Positions 52,255 through 62,041 are shown, numbered from the stretch's first letter. The stretch: 64,000 bases of DNA from Bradyrhizobium sp. CB2312 (GCF_029714425.1 NZ_CP121668.1:8825501-8889500), one strand, 5' to 3'. The notes: generated by a model from the letters alone, not told the origin. Made by a program: numbers and translations.

Positions 52255-53067
52255 CTACAGCGGCGCTGCGCTCTCGCCCTTCGAGCTCGACAGTTTCGAG
52301 GCGAGCGAGGCGATCACGATCACCACCGCGATCAGGCCGATCACCAGCGTGCAGATCGCGTTGATCTCCGGCTTCACACCGAGCCGCACCTCCGAATAGA
52401 TCCGGATCGGCAGCGTCGCCGAGCCGGGGCCGGTGGTGAAGCTGGCGATCACGAGATCGTCGAGCGAGAGCGTGAAAGCCAGCATCCAGCCCGCGACTAT
52501 CGCGGGCGCGATCAGCGGCAGGGTGACGGACACGAACGCGCGGACCGGATTGCAGCCGAGATCCATCGCCGCCTCCTCCAGCGAGCGGTCGAGCGAGCCG
52601 AGACGGGACTGCACCACCACCGCGACGAAGCACATGGTCAGCGTGGTGTGGGCGATCGTCACCGTCCAGAAGCCGCGCTCGGCGTTGAGCGCCACGAACA
52701 GCAGCAGCAGCGACAGTCCCGTGATCACCTCCGGCATCACCAGCGGCGCATAGAGCATGCCGGAGAACAGCGTGCGGCCGCGGAACCGCTCGCCGCGCGA
52801 GAGCGCGACGGCCGCGAGCGTGCCGAGCAGCGTCGCAATGGTCGCGGAGGCGACCGCGACCCGCAGGCTCATCCAGGCCGCCTCGATCATGGCGCGGTCG
52901 TTGAGGAACTCGCGGTACCAGCGCAGCGACCAGCCGCCCCACACCGTCACCAGCCGCGAGGCGTTGAAGGAATAGATGACGAGGATGAGGATCGGCAGAT
53001 AAAGGAACGCCAGTCCCAGCGCGAGCGAGGCGATATTGAAGCGGGACAGGCGGGAGATCTTGTGCAT
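52255..53067 (-). CDS. potI: ABC permease, PotC/PotI-like (polyamine-type)
   Basis: 270 residues with six membrane helices. It starts MHKISRLSRFNIASLALGLAFLYLPILILVIYSFN. The EAA-like loop is LEEAAMDLGCNPVRAFVSVTLP. It forms the channel with the PotH-like protein encoded four bases upstream. Third gene of the minus-strand ATPase-PotH-PotI cluster; substrate putrescine/spermidine by family, but no binding protein is encoded here to confirm it. Confidence 0.88.
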   Translation of the reverse strand: MHKISRLSRFNIASLALGLAFLYLPILILVIYSFNASRLVTVWGGWSLRWYREFLNDRAMIEAAWMSLRVAVASATIATLLGTLAAVALSRGERFRGRTLFSGMLYAPLVMPEVITGLSLLLLFVALNAERGFWTVTIAHTTLTMCFVAVVVQSRLGSLDRSLEEAAMDLGCNPVRAFVSVTLPLIAPAIVAGWMLAFTLSLDDLVIASFTTGPGSATLPIRIYSEVRLGVKPEINAICTLVIGLIAVVIVIASLASKLSSSKGESAAPL

Positions 53068-53071
53068 CGCC

Positions 53072-53986
53072 TCAGCGCCCCTGTTCCAGCTGCCGCTTCT
53101 GCAGCCGTTCGTACAGCAGCAGAGGTAGCAACAGCACGACGAGCAGCACGATCGCAGCCGCGGAGGCGACCGGCCAGTCCTTGTTGGTGAAGAACTCGAG
53201 CCACAGCGTCTGGCCGATCATCAGCGAATTGGAGCCGGCCAGCAGGTCCGGGATCACGAACTCGCCGACGATCGGGATGAAGCAGAGTAGCACGCCGGCG
53301 CCGACGCCGGGCAGCGACAGCGGAAAGGTGACGAGCCAGAACACCTGCCAGGGCGGCGCGCCGAGATCGGAGGCCGCCTCTTCCAGCGCCGGCTCCATCT
53401 TGGCGAGCGTGGCGTAGAGCGGCAGGATCATGAACGGCAGATAGGAATAGACGATGCCGATATACATCGCGCCGTCGGTGGAGAGCCACACCACCGGCTG
53501 GCTGACCAGATGCAGCGCCAGCAGGATCTGGTTGAGCAGACCGTCATGCTGGAGGATATTGATCCAGGCATAGATGCGGATCAGGAACGAGGTCCAGAAC
53601 GGCACGATCACCAGCACCATCGCCACCGCCTGCCAGCGCTTCGGCAAGCGCGCCATGCCATAGGCGATGGGATAGCCGATCAGCAGCAGCAGCGCGGTCG
53701 CCGCGACGGCGACGGTGAGGCTGCGCACATAGGCGAACACGTAGATGTCGTCGGAGCCGAGCAGCCTGAAATTATCGATCGACAGCGCGCCAAAGGCGGA
53801 CTTCAGCGCTTCCCATCCCGCGGTCAGGTCGAACACCGGCTCGTAAGGCGGCTGCGCGATCGCGGTCTGCGACAGGCTGATCTTCAGCACGAAGGCGAAC
53901 GGCACCAGGAAGAACAGCACCATCCAGACATAGGGCGCGATGGCGGCGAAGCGCGCAGGCCTTGCGAAGATGCGGCGCGCGCTCAT
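53072..53986 (-). CDS. potH: ABC permease, PotB/PotH-like (polyamine-type)
   Basis: 304 residues from the ATG at 53986, which overlaps the ATPase stop (ATGA). Six membrane helices; the extended first periplasmic loop (QTAIAQPPYEPVFDLTAGWEALKSAF) is typical of PotH. EAA loop LEEAASDLGAPPWQVFWLVTFP. It pairs with PotI and the ATPase to import polyamine-like solutes. Confidence 0.88.
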   Translation of the reverse strand: MSARRIFARPARFAAIAPYVWMVLFFLVPFAFVLKISLSQTAIAQPPYEPVFDLTAGWEALKSAFGALSIDNFRLLGSDDIYVFAYVRSLTVAVAATALLLLIGYPIAYGMARLPKRWQAVAMVLVIVPFWTSFLIRIYAWINILQHDGLLNQILLALHLVSQPVVWLSTDGAMYIGIVYSYLPFMILPLYATLAKMEPALEEAASDLGAPPWQVFWLVTFPLSLPGVGAGVLLCFIPIVGEFVIPDLLAGSNSLMIGQTLWLEFFTNKDWPVASAAAIVLLVVLLLPLLLYERLQKRQLEQGR

Positions 53987-55149
53987 GACGGCAGCACCAC
54001 GCAATCATCAGGCGTGAACCAGGCGACGACATGCTGGTTCAGGCTGAAGGCGTCAACGTCGATGCGCGCGCTGTTGGCGACGGAGGCCTCAATCATCCCG
54101 CCCGTGTCGAGCTTCACCTTGTAGGTGGTGGTACCGCCGAGATAGCAGATGTCGGCGATCACGCCGTCGAGGGTGTTGATCGCGGTTTCACGACCAGCCT
54201 CGCTCACGGGCGCACGCCGCGACAGCTTGACCTTCTCGGGGCGGATCGCGACCGCAAATCTTCCCGCGCCGACCGGTTCGCGCGGCTCGGCCACCACCAG
54301 CGGACCCGCATCGCGCGTGCCGATGACCAGACGATGACCGTCGCGCAATTTGGTCTCGCCGTCGAACAGGTTGATGTCGCCGACGAACTCAGCGATCCAG
54401 CGCGAGCGCGGCGCCTCGTAGAGTTCGCGGGGACGCGCGACCTGGGCGAGCTTGCCTGATTTCATCACGCCGATCCGGCTCGCCATCGTCATGGCCTCCT
54501 CCTGGTCGTGGGTGACGATGATGAAGGTCATGCCGAGCCGGCGCTGCAGCTCCATCAGTTCGCCTTGCGTGCTCTCGCGCAGCTTCTTGTCGAGGGCTGC
54601 GAGCGGCTCGTCGAGCAGCAGGAGTTGCGGCCGGCGCGCCAATGCACGCGCCAGCGCCACACGCTGGCGCTGGCCGCCGGAGAGCTGGTCCGGCTTGCGC
54701 TTCTCCAGGCCTTCGAGCTTCACCAGCGCGACCATCTCGGCAACGCGGGTGGCGATCTCGGCACGCGCCATGCCGGCGCGCTTCAGGCCGAAGGCGATGT
54801 TGTCACGCACGGAGAGGTGCGGGAACAGGGCGTAGTTCTGGAACATCATGTTGATCGGACGCTCATGCGGCAGCGCCTGCGCGATGTCCTTGCCGCCGAG
54901 CAAAATGCGTCCCTCGTCCGGCGACTCGAAGCCGGCGAGCATGCGCAAGAGCGTGGTCTTGCCGCAACCGGAGGGCCCGAGCAGCGCAAAGAACTCGCCG
55001 GCCTTGATGTCCAGCGAGACGCCGTCCACCGCCCGGAACGTCCCAAAGGTCTTCGCGACGTTCTCGATGCGCAATAGCGGCTGGCCCGCAGGAAGCGCAT
55101 CTCCGCCGGCCGCCGCCGCGGCGCCTGTTCTGGGCAACTCGTCCGTCAT
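53983..55149 (-). CDS. potG: ABC transporter ATP-binding protein, PotA/PotG-like
   Basis: 388 residues from the ATG at 55149 (AGGGA upstream; the 12 extra bases upstream begin with TTG). Walker A GPSGCGKTT, Q-loop MMFQNYALFPHL, signature LSGGQRQR, Walker B LLLLDEPLAALD, switch His THDQEEAMTMA, and a C-terminal TOBE domain (FAVAIRPEKVKLSRR). It energises the PotH/PotI pair. First gene of the cluster; the usual potF/potD binding protein is missing. Confidence 0.92.
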   Translation of the reverse strand: MTDELPRTGAAAAAGGDALPAGQPLLRIENVAKTFGTFRAVDGVSLDIKAGEFFALLGPSGCGKTTLLRMLAGFESPDEGRILLGGKDIAQALPHERPINMMFQNYALFPHLSVRDNIAFGLKRAGMARAEIATRVAEMVALVKLEGLEKRKPDQLSGGQRQRVALARALARRPQLLLLDEPLAALDKKLRESTQGELMELQRRLGMTFIIVTHDQEEAMTMASRIGVMKSGKLAQVARPRELYEAPRSRWIAEFVGDINLFDGETKLRDGHRLVIGTRDAGPLVVAEPREPVGAGRFAVAIRPEKVKLSRRAPVSEAGRETAINTLDGVIADICYLGGTTTYKVKLDTGGMIEASVANSARIDVDAFSLNQHVVAWFTPDDCVVLPS

Positions 55150-55259
55150 GGTCCCTGCCAACCCCGATTCCGCCGCACGCTAGCGGCCGATCGGCCTTTG
55201 CTCAACCGGTTCGGGGCGGGTCGTCCCAAATTGGCCTTCATAACGGATGTCAAAAGACC

Positions 55260-55487
55260 ATGACCAAATTACTCAATGAGGCCTTCGAGGTCGCGCGCCG
55301 TCTACCCGCAGAAGTGCAGGATGGCATCGCTGTGGTCGTGCTTCAGCTTGCCGGCGTGGAAGCGGCCCCTCCCGTCATCCTGTCGGATGATGAGAGGACA
55401 GCAATCGCCGCATCCAAGGAGGCGGCGGCACGAGGCGAATTCGCGACCGAAGCTCAGATCCGAGCGACTTGGCGTAGATCCCTTTAG
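55260..55487 (+). CDS. Antitoxin-like small protein without adjacent toxin
   Basis: 75 residues: MTKLLNEAFEVARRLPAEVQDGIAVVVLQLAG, then LSDDERTAIAASKEAAARGEFATEAQIRATW. This pattern is typical of the small antitoxin-type proteins usually followed by a RelE/ParE toxin. Here the stop is followed one base later by the convergent glpD stop, so no partner toxin fits downstream. It may be an orphan antitoxin or the remnant of a decayed pair. Confidence 0.7.
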   Translation: MTKLLNEAFEVARRLPAEVQDGIAVVVLQLAGVEAAPPVILSDDERTAIAASKEAAARGEFATEAQIRATWRRSL

Positions 55488-55488
55488 C

Positions 55489-56943
55489 TCACCCCGCCAT
55501 GAACGCCGCCAGCGCATCGCGGTCGGCGGCCGGCATCGTCAGGCCAAGCTTGGAACGGCGCCAGAGGATATCCTCCGGAAAGCGCGCCCATTCGTGGGCC
55601 ATCAAATAGCGCACCTCGGCGCCGGTCAGTTCGGGTCCGAACGCGGGGCCCAGTTCTTCGCGGGTCTTCACTTCGCCCAGCACCGCGGACAAACGCGAGC
55701 CGTAGGCCGCGACCAGGCGCTGGGCCTGCGGCTCGGTGAGAAAGCGCCAGTGATCGCGGGCGAGGTCGACTTCGGTGTCGAAGCGATCCCAGGCGAATTC
55801 GCCGCCGGGCAGCGCTGCACCCGCCGTCCAGGGGCGCGACATCGGATAGAACGGCGTCAGGCGCGTCACCGCGCGCTCGGCGCGCAGGCGCGAGGTGGTG
55901 ACGTCGCCGCCGAACATCGTGATCAGCGGCGCCTTGCGCCGGCGTGCGTGGAACAGCGTCGTGCCGTCGCGCCCGCGCGCGGACGCCAGCGTCAGGTTGA
56001 CACCGGAGACCGTGCGGACCACGTCGGTCGGGGCGACGCGCTCGCGGAAATAGCGGCTCGCCGCCTCGCAGAGATAGCTGACGTCGGCTCCCGGCATCGC
56101 CACGATGGCGGGATCGCCGGTGAACGCATGCGTGACCGTGCCGATCAGCGTGAACTCGCGCTCGAAGGGCTGTGCGAAGATCAGCCGTCCATCGCTGTTC
56201 TGGAAGACGTAGACATTGTCGGACTCGAATAGCCGGGGCACGATGATCTGGCTCATCTGCGTGGCCGCCATCGCAGGCTGCGGCTGCCGCAGCACGGTGT
56301 CCGCGACCAGCGGGGTCCAGGCGCCGGTGGTGTTGGCGAGCGCACGCGACGTGATGGTGCGGCGATGGCCGCGATCGACCACCGCGAGCCGCCAGGTGTC
56401 GGTCCTGTCGGCCCGCACGCAGCGCGCCCCGGTGCGGATCGCGGCGCCGCGTTCGGCTGCGTCCAGCGCCGTGAGCACCACCAGGCGGGAATCGTCGACC
56501 ACGCAGTCCGAATATTCGAACGCCATGCCGAACGGGCGCTTCAGCGCGTTACCGACAGGATGATGCGTGATGTCGAGGGTCACTGACGGCGGCAGGCCGC
56601 CTCGCTTCGTTAGGCCGTCATAAACATAAAGGCCGGCTCGCAGCAACCAGGGCGGCCGTTCCTCGGAATGGGCGGGGATGACGAAACGCATCGGCCGGAC
56701 CAGATGCGGGGCGATTGCGAGCCAGATCCGCCGCTCAGCGAGCGCCCGGCGCACCCGCCAAAAACCGCGGCGCTCCAGCACCGACAGATCGCCATGAATC
56801 AGCCGCGGCGTCGCCGACGAGGCCGCGCCGCCGAGATCGCCCTGTTCCAGCAGAATGACACGCAGGCCGCGGCCGGCCGCATCGCGGGCGAGACTGACAC
56901 CGTTCAGGCCGCCGCCGATGATCGCAAGGTCGTAATCCGCCAT
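55489..56943 (-). CDS. glpD: Glycerol-3-phosphate dehydrogenase (FAD)
   Basis: 484 residues, near the usual GlpD size. FAD-binding LAIIGGGLNGVSLARDAAGRG at the start, then SSATPRLIHGDLSVLERRGFWRVRRALAERR, TTGAWTPLVADTV and YLMAHEWARFPEDILWRRSKLGLTM. It oxidises sn-glycerol-3-phosphate to dihydroxyacetone phosphate and feeds electrons to the quinone pool at the membrane. It stands alone here, without glycerol uptake genes. Confidence 0.92.
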   Translation of the reverse strand: MADYDLAIIGGGLNGVSLARDAAGRGLRVILLEQGDLGGAASSATPRLIHGDLSVLERRGFWRVRRALAERRIWLAIAPHLVRPMRFVIPAHSEERPPWLLRAGLYVYDGLTKRGGLPPSVTLDITHHPVGNALKRPFGMAFEYSDCVVDDSRLVVLTALDAAERGAAIRTGARCVRADRTDTWRLAVVDRGHRRTITSRALANTTGAWTPLVADTVLRQPQPAMAATQMSQIIVPRLFESDNVYVFQNSDGRLIFAQPFEREFTLIGTVTHAFTGDPAIVAMPGADVSYLCEAASRYFRERVAPTDVVRTVSGVNLTLASARGRDGTTLFHARRRKAPLITMFGGDVTTSRLRAERAVTRLTPFYPMSRPWTAGAALPGGEFAWDRFDTEVDLARDHWRFLTEPQAQRLVAAYGSRLSAVLGEVKTREELGPAFGPELTGAEVRYLMAHEWARFPEDILWRRSKLGLTMPAADRDALAAFMAG

Positions 56944-56976
56944 GAAGCCGTCAGATGAGAGGATAGGCTCTCATCA

Positions 56977-57019
56977 CTAGAGCCATTTCCGTTCCGATGA
57001 AATCGGAACGGGGCTCTAG
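56977..57019. repeat. Palindrome CTAGAGCC ... GGCTCTAG upstream of glpD
   Basis: Outer arms CTAGAGCC (56977-56984) and GGCTCTAG (57012-57019) with inner CCGTTCCGAT / ATCGGAACGG. It is followed on the plus strand by a T-rich tract (atttttgcttttt). It lies between glpD and the upstream PAS-GGDEF-EAL gene and resembles a repeat widespread in Bradyrhizobium; it may also terminate transcription. Confidence 0.65.
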
Positions 57020-57079
57020 ATTTTTGCTTTTTACGCGTTTTCCTGACGCGAACCGGCGGCCACTTCGCTCGAAAACGCA

Positions 57080-59767
57080 CTAGCCGGTCTTGAGCGCAAG
57101 CTCCATGGTCTCGGCGCGGCCGACGAGGCCGGCATATTTGCCGATCGGCAGCGGCTTGCCGAGCAGATAGCCCTGCACGCCGTCGCAGCCTTCCTTGGCG
57201 AGGAAGGCGAGCTGCTCGACGGTTTCGACGCCCTCGGCAATGATCGACATTTCGAGGCCGTGGCCGAGATCGATCACGGCGCGGACGATCGCGGCCGATT
57301 GCGGATTGCGGCCGAGATTGATGATGAAGGCGCGGTCGATCTTGATCTTGTCGAACGGGAACGCCTGGAGATAGCTCAGCGAGGAATAGCCGCTGCCGAA
57401 ATCGTCCATGGAGATGCGCACGCCGAGCGCCTTCAGCCGGCGCAGCAGCGCCAGGCCGCGATCAAAATCCTCGATCAGCACGCCCTCGGTGATTTCGAGC
57501 TCGAGCCGGCCGGGCGCGAGGCCCGTCTCGATCAGGATCGAATGGACGAGCCCGACCACGTCGCCGTGCATGAACTGCGCCGGCGACAGGTTGACCGCGA
57601 CCTGGAGCGGATTCGGCCAGGACGCCGCCTCACGGCAGGCCTCACGCAGGATCCACTCGCCCATCTCGACGATCAGGCCGCTCTCCTCCGCGATCGGGAT
57701 GAATTCGGCCGGCGAGACCTGGCCACGCACCGGATGCTGCCAGCGCGCCAGCGCTTCGAAGCCGATGATGTCGCTTTCGGCGACGCTGTGACGCGCGACG
57801 CCCTGCGGCTGGAAGGCGAGCGAGAGCTCGCCGTTCTTGATCGCCATCGACAGGTCCTGGTGCAGCACGCGGCGGTCGCGGATCTGCTGGTCCATCTCCG
57901 GCTGGTAGAGGCTGATCGTGCCGCGCGACTTCTGCTTGGCGCGGAACAGCGCCGCACCGGCGTTGGCGAGCAGCGAGGCGGCGTCAGCGCCATTGTGCGG
58001 GAAGATCGACATGCCGGTGGTGACGCCGGCGCGGACCGGCCGGCCGTCGATCTGGAATTCCTGCGCGACGGCCTCGCCGATCTGCCGCGCCAGCGAAAGC
58101 CCCGCCTCCGGCTGCTTGCCGTCGATGATGAGGCCGAACTCGTCGCCGGACAGGCGCGCCACCACGCCGCCGCGTGCGGAATCCTGGAGCCGCTGGGCCA
58201 CCTCGATCAGCAGCTTGTCGCCGAGCGCATGGCCGAAGACGTCGTTGACCTCCTTGAGGCCGTCGAGATCGACGCAGAGGACGGCGAACTCCTCACCGGT
58301 GCCTTCGCAGGCCTCGATCATCTGGGTCAGCGCCTGGAGGAAGGCGGCGCGGTTCGGCAAGTCCGTCAGGCCGTCGTGATAGGCCATGTGCGCCATGCGC
58401 GACTCGGTCTGCCGGCGGTCGGTGACGTCCTCGTGGGTCTTGATCAGATATTGCGGCTCGCCGGCATCGCTCAGCACGGTGGCGCGGCGGGTCAGGAACA
58501 GCCGCAGGCCGTCCTTGGTGGAGATCGGATGCTCTTCCGTGATCATGCCACGCTTCTTGATCGCGGCCTCGTCGCGCGCGATGATCAGCTTGGCTTCCTT
58601 GGCATTGAAGATGTCGGACGCCGTCAGGCCCGTGGCTTCCTCGCGCCTGCGGTTGAGGATCGTCTCGGCGCTGCGGTTGGCGAGCAGATAGCGGCCGTCC
58701 TTGACCTGTTCGACGATCAGCGCCACCGGGATGTTGTCGACCACGAGCTCCAAGAACTTCTTCGTGCTCTCCAGCTCCTGCGACAGCGAGCGGCGGTCGG
58801 TGATGTCCTCGAACACCAGCATCAGGAATTCGGGCTTGTTGCTCTCGTTGCGGACCACGATCCGGATCGAGGCCACCATGCGGCGCTCGCCGCCGCGCTC
58901 GACCTCGAACTCGTTGCGATATTGGCCGTCCGGCGCCAGCAGTGCGGTCCGGTCGGTCGCCTCGATGCTCGCGGCCGATTTCGGCGCGAACAGCTCGCGC
59001 GCGTTCTTGCCGACGACGTGGTCGCGCGAAAAGCCCCAGAAGCGCTCATAGGCGCTGTTGGCGAAGATGTAGCGGCCGTCCTCGATGTTCTTGGCCGCGA
59101 CGCAGGCCGGCACGTTGTCCAGCACCGTTTCCAGGAACTGCTTGGTGGAGGCGAGCTGCCGCGACAGCTTGCGCTGCTCGCTGACGTCGAGATGGGTCGC
59201 CACCGACCCGCCGTTCGGCAGGATGAAATATTTGACCAGGATGGCCCGGCCGTCAGGCAGCTCGGTGACCAGGCCGTTGGGGCTCGCCGCCTTTTCATAG
59301 AACTCGTCGTCGGAGGCGCCGCCAAGCACGCCGCGTTTGCGGCGCAGCTCGAGGAGCTCGTAGCCGTTCATGTCGGCCCAGAGATCCGACCGCGAGAGGC
59401 CGTAGATCTCGAGATAGCGGTCGTTGCAGAAGATGATGCGCCGCTGCGCATCGGTCATCACCACGCCCTGGTTGAGATTGTTCATGGCGGAGGAGACGAA
59501 GGCATTGCGCCGCAACTGCAGGCGCCTGGTCCGCCGCAGCGAGGAATGGATCCACAGCACAATCGCGGCGAGGAACGCGCAGATCGCGATGCCCGCGATC
59601 AGGGCCTCCCACACCACGTTGGGATCGAGCTGGCCGAGATAGCTCGGCGGGGCGAAGCTGTCCGAAAGGGCATAGGCGCGCGCGGGCGCCACCGCGCCGG
59701 CCAGGCACACGACGGCCTGCACAGCAATCGGAAGCGTGCTGCCCTCGTGCCAGTTCTTCTCAGCCAT
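57080..59767 (-). CDS. PAS-PAS-PAS-GGDEF-EAL cyclic-di-GMP signalling protein
   Basis: 895 residues. Two N-terminal hydrophobic segments (~12-33, ~50-72), three PAS domains in tandem (~90-445), a GGDEF domain (HDGLTDLPNRAAF, RLSGDEFGLI; SGDEF variant) and an EAL domain (GFEALARWQHPVRG, MDDFGSGYSSLSYLQ, IIAEGVETVEQLAF). The EAL catalytic residues look complete, so phosphodiesterase activity is likely; the GGDEF with Ser may be active or regulatory. No I-site RxxD is visible before SGDEF. It links a signal sensed by PAS to c-di-GMP level. Confidence 0.92.
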   Translation of the reverse strand: MAEKNWHEGSTLPIAVQAVVCLAGAVAPARAYALSDSFAPPSYLGQLDPNVVWEALIAGIAICAFLAAIVLWIHSSLRRTRRLQLRRNAFVSSAMNNLNQGVVMTDAQRRIIFCNDRYLEIYGLSRSDLWADMNGYELLELRRKRGVLGGASDDEFYEKAASPNGLVTELPDGRAILVKYFILPNGGSVATHLDVSEQRKLSRQLASTKQFLETVLDNVPACVAAKNIEDGRYIFANSAYERFWGFSRDHVVGKNARELFAPKSAASIEATDRTALLAPDGQYRNEFEVERGGERRMVASIRIVVRNESNKPEFLMLVFEDITDRRSLSQELESTKKFLELVVDNIPVALIVEQVKDGRYLLANRSAETILNRRREEATGLTASDIFNAKEAKLIIARDEAAIKKRGMITEEHPISTKDGLRLFLTRRATVLSDAGEPQYLIKTHEDVTDRRQTESRMAHMAYHDGLTDLPNRAAFLQALTQMIEACEGTGEEFAVLCVDLDGLKEVNDVFGHALGDKLLIEVAQRLQDSARGGVVARLSGDEFGLIIDGKQPEAGLSLARQIGEAVAQEFQIDGRPVRAGVTTGMSIFPHNGADAASLLANAGAALFRAKQKSRGTISLYQPEMDQQIRDRRVLHQDLSMAIKNGELSLAFQPQGVARHSVAESDIIGFEALARWQHPVRGQVSPAEFIPIAEESGLIVEMGEWILREACREAASWPNPLQVAVNLSPAQFMHGDVVGLVHSILIETGLAPGRLELEITEGVLIEDFDRGLALLRRLKALGVRISMDDFGSGYSSLSYLQAFPFDKIKIDRAFIINLGRNPQSAAIVRAVIDLGHGLEMSIIAEGVETVEQLAFLAKEGCDGVQGYLLGKPLPIGKYAGLVGRAETMELALKTG

Positions 59768-59969
59768 CAGCCACCCGCGATTTCAACGTCGGATTGTCTG
59801 GCCTCGCGCGTTTGGATCGGGTAAACGCCTGTACGCGCAACAGAAAAATGTGACGTGAAATACGGCAATTGCCCTGACATGATAAATGCTTCCTTAATGG
59901 AAAACGGCCCCGCGCCGTCGCAGCCGGGTTTGGTGCCACCAGCGCTTCCAGCGGATATGCTGCACAACC

Positions 59970-61073
59970 ATGGATAGGGTCGACTGTGTCGTCATCGGAG
60001 CCGGCGTGGTCGGTCTCGCGGTGGCTCGAAAGTTCGCCCAGGCCGGGCGCGAGGTCATCGTGCTGGAGGCAGCCGAGGCGATCGGCACCGTCACCTCCTC
60101 CCGCAACAGCGAGGTGATCCATGCCGGCATCTACTACCGCGCCGGCAGCTGGATGGCGCGCATGTGCGTCAGCGGCAAGCACGCGCTCTACCGCTACTGC
60201 ATCGAGCGCGGCATCCCGCACAAGAATTGCGGCAAGCTGATCGTCGCGACCAGCCCGAAAGAGACCGAGAAGCTGCAATCGATCAAGGCGCATGCCGAGG
60301 CCAATGGCGTGCTCGACATGCAGCTGCTGTCAGGCGAAGCGGCACGCGCGCTGGAGCCGGCGCTGGCCTGCGACGCTGCGCTGCTGTCGCCGTCGACCGG
60401 CATCATCGACAGCCACGCCTACATGCTGTCCCTGCGCGGCGAGGCCGAGGAATCCGGCGCGGCCTTCGCGTTTCACACGCCGCTGCTCCGCGCCAAGGCG
60501 GCCGGCGGCGTGATCGAGATCGACGCCGGCGGCGAAGCGCCGATGACCTTGCAGTGCGGCCTGCTCGTCAATGCCGCGGGGCTCTCGGCAACCATGGTGG
60601 CACGCCACATCGACGGCATGCCGATCGACCGGATTCCGCCGGCCTATCTCGCCAAGGGAAACTATTTCAGCTGCAACGCCAGGGCGCCGTTCTCACGCCT
60701 GATCTATCCGGTGCCCGAGCCTGGCGGACTAGGCGTGCATCTGACGCTGGACATGGCAGGGCAGGCGCGTTTCGGTCCCGACGTCGAGTGGATCGAGACG
60801 ATCAATTACGAGGTCGATCCGTCACGCGCCGAGCGCTTCTATCCGGCGATCCGCAAATACTGGCCGACGCTGCCTGACGGCGCGCTGATGCCGAGCTATT
60901 CGGGCATCCGTCCGAAGATCGTGCCGCCCGCGGTCGCCACGCAGGATTTTCTGATGCAGGGTCCGCGCGATCACGGCGTCGAAGGCCTGATCAATCTGTT
61001 CGGCATCGAATCGCCGGGACTGACCTCGTCGCTCGCGATCGCCGATCACGTCGCCGAGCTCGCAGGACTCTAA
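59970..61073 (+). CDS. FAD-dependent oxidase, LhgO-like (L-2-hydroxyglutarate type)
   Basis: 367 residues. FAD Rossmann motif [21 protein letters not shown], then [59 protein letters not shown] and the C-terminal [19 protein letters not shown]. The sequence resembles L-2-hydroxyglutarate oxidases/dehydrogenases, which return this toxic acid to 2-oxoglutarate, but related enzymes act on other hydroxyacids. It is divergent from the c-di-GMP gene, with 202 bases between starts. Confidence 0.85.
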   Translation: MDRVDCVVIGAGVVGLAVARKFAQAGREVIVLEAAEAIGTVTSSRNSEVIHAGIYYRAGSWMARMCVSGKHALYRYCIERGIPHKNCGKLIVATSPKETEKLQSIKAHAEANGVLDMQLLSGEAARALEPALACDAALLSPSTGIIDSHAYMLSLRGEAEESGAAFAFHTPLLRAKAAGGVIEIDAGGEAPMTLQCGLLVNAAGLSATMVARHIDGMPIDRIPPAYLAKGNYFSCNARAPFSRLIYPVPEPGGLGVHLTLDMAGQARFGPDVEWIETINYEVDPSRAERFYPAIRKYWPTLPDGALMPSYSGIRPKIVPPAVATQDFLMQGPRDHGVEGLINLFGIESPGLTSSLAIADHVAELAGL

Positions 61074-61184
61074 GCACCGCGCAAACATCCTCGCGCGGTT
61101 TCGCACCTTCCAGCAGGGACGAGCGCAACAACTCTCATCCCTGCGTGAAGGGTGCGGTCAAACTCTACACTGTTACGGGGGTTA

Positions 61185-61364
61185 CTAGTGGAGCGTATCG
61201 CCTTGCTTCAGACGCTCGATCTGGTCCTTGACCATCAACTTCCGGCGCTTCAACTCAACAATTTGCAGGTCGTCTGTTGAAAGGTGCACGAGAGCTTCGT
61301 GCAATTCGTTTTCGAGAAGTTTGTGCTTCCGCTCCAATTCAACAAGATGTGCCTGAATTGTCAT
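61185..61364 (-). CDS. YdcH/DUF465 family small protein, copy 1
   Basis: 59 residues: MTIQAHLVELERKHKLLENE..., then LQIVELKRRKLMVKDQIERLKQG. All-helical coiled-coil pair typical of DUF465. GAGGAGG lies just upstream of the ATG on the minus strand, the best ribosome site in this part. Function unknown; small proteins like this often bind RNA or ribosomes, which is speculation. A related copy is at 61694-61900 on the other strand. Confidence 0.85.
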   Translation of the reverse strand: MTIQAHLVELERKHKLLENELHEALVHLSTDDLQIVELKRRKLMVKDQIERLKQGDTLH

Positions 61365-61693
61365 TCGAAACCTCCTCGGTAGGGTTGAACCTCAGGATTC
61401 GATCCGGACGCGCAAGTCTACATCACCGATTCGTTCTGTCGATAAGTATCCGCCGAGCCAGCTTCATTTTTGAAAATTCATATGTAACGATCGGTGAGTA
61501 AGGAACCGCGCTGGAAAAATCCATGATATCAATGCGCTTGCGCAGCGCTGCCGCGAATCGCCTGAAATATCTCGCGGGAGATCGGTGAGCAGCGGCCCGA
61601 GATCGCTTGCGATCACGCCGCGCAAGGACGATAATTTCCACAGGGCATCCACAGCCTTAATCTCAAGCCCATCGGTTTTCGGCCACCGCAGAC
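61365..61693. other. Intergenic region between the two DUF465 genes
   Basis: 329 bases with divergent promoters presumably inside. I see no supported gene: short open frames here lack ribosome sites and family features. An AT-richer part near 61465-61500 (ttcatttttgaaaattcata) could hold promoter boxes. Nothing else defined. Confidence 0.5.
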
Positions 61694-61900
61694 ATGACCA
61701 ATGAAGACGAGCGTGAGCTCGAAGCCGAGCTCACCCGGTTGCAGCAGGAACACCGAGATCTCGATGCGGCGATCGATGCACTGCATCAATCGCCCGCCCC
61801 CGACCTGTTGCGGTTGCAGCGGTTGAAAAAACGCAAGCTGTTGTTGCGCGACCGCATCGCGTTCATCGAAGACCAGATCACGCCCGACATCATCGCCTGA
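61694..61900 (+). CDS. YdcH/DUF465 family small protein, copy 2
   Basis: 68 residues: MTNEDERELEAELTRLQQEHRDLDAAIDALH, then LLRLQRLKKRKLLLRDRIAFIEDQITPDIIA. Two helices separated by a Pro-containing turn (QSPAPD), typical of DUF465, paralogous to 61185-61364. Cytoplasmic, function unknown. It lies upstream of two more tiny genes on the same strand. Confidence 0.85.
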   Translation: MTNEDERELEAELTRLQQEHRDLDAAIDALHQSPAPDLLRLQRLKKRKLLLRDRIAFIEDQITPDIIA

Positions 61901-62041
61901 CCCGCGCCTGCGTTTCGCGGCGGCCTTCCGCGCCTCTGAATCCGCTTGACTCCAAAAGAACAAAATAGGAACATTCAAACACCCTACGCCCCCAGGAAAC
62001 GCCCAAGGACTCCGCAAGGAGACTACACGAGGACAACGCAG

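Noticed and set aside
56977..57060. Intrinsic terminator of a plus-strand gene before the c-di-GMP gene
   Set aside because: The hairpin and T-rich tract are oriented for the plus strand, but no plus-strand gene precedes it; it is better seen as a repeat element.
57260..59824. Long plus-strand open frame (854 codons) opposite the PAS-GGDEF-EAL gene
   Set aside because: The opposite strand has clear PAS, GGDEF and EAL motifs. The plus frame is Arg/Asp/Leu-rich without domains and arises from the G/C third-position bias of the real gene.
61277..61641. Small open frames between the two DUF465 genes
   Set aside because: No ribosome sites, no family features and composition unlike neighbours; more likely promoter DNA.
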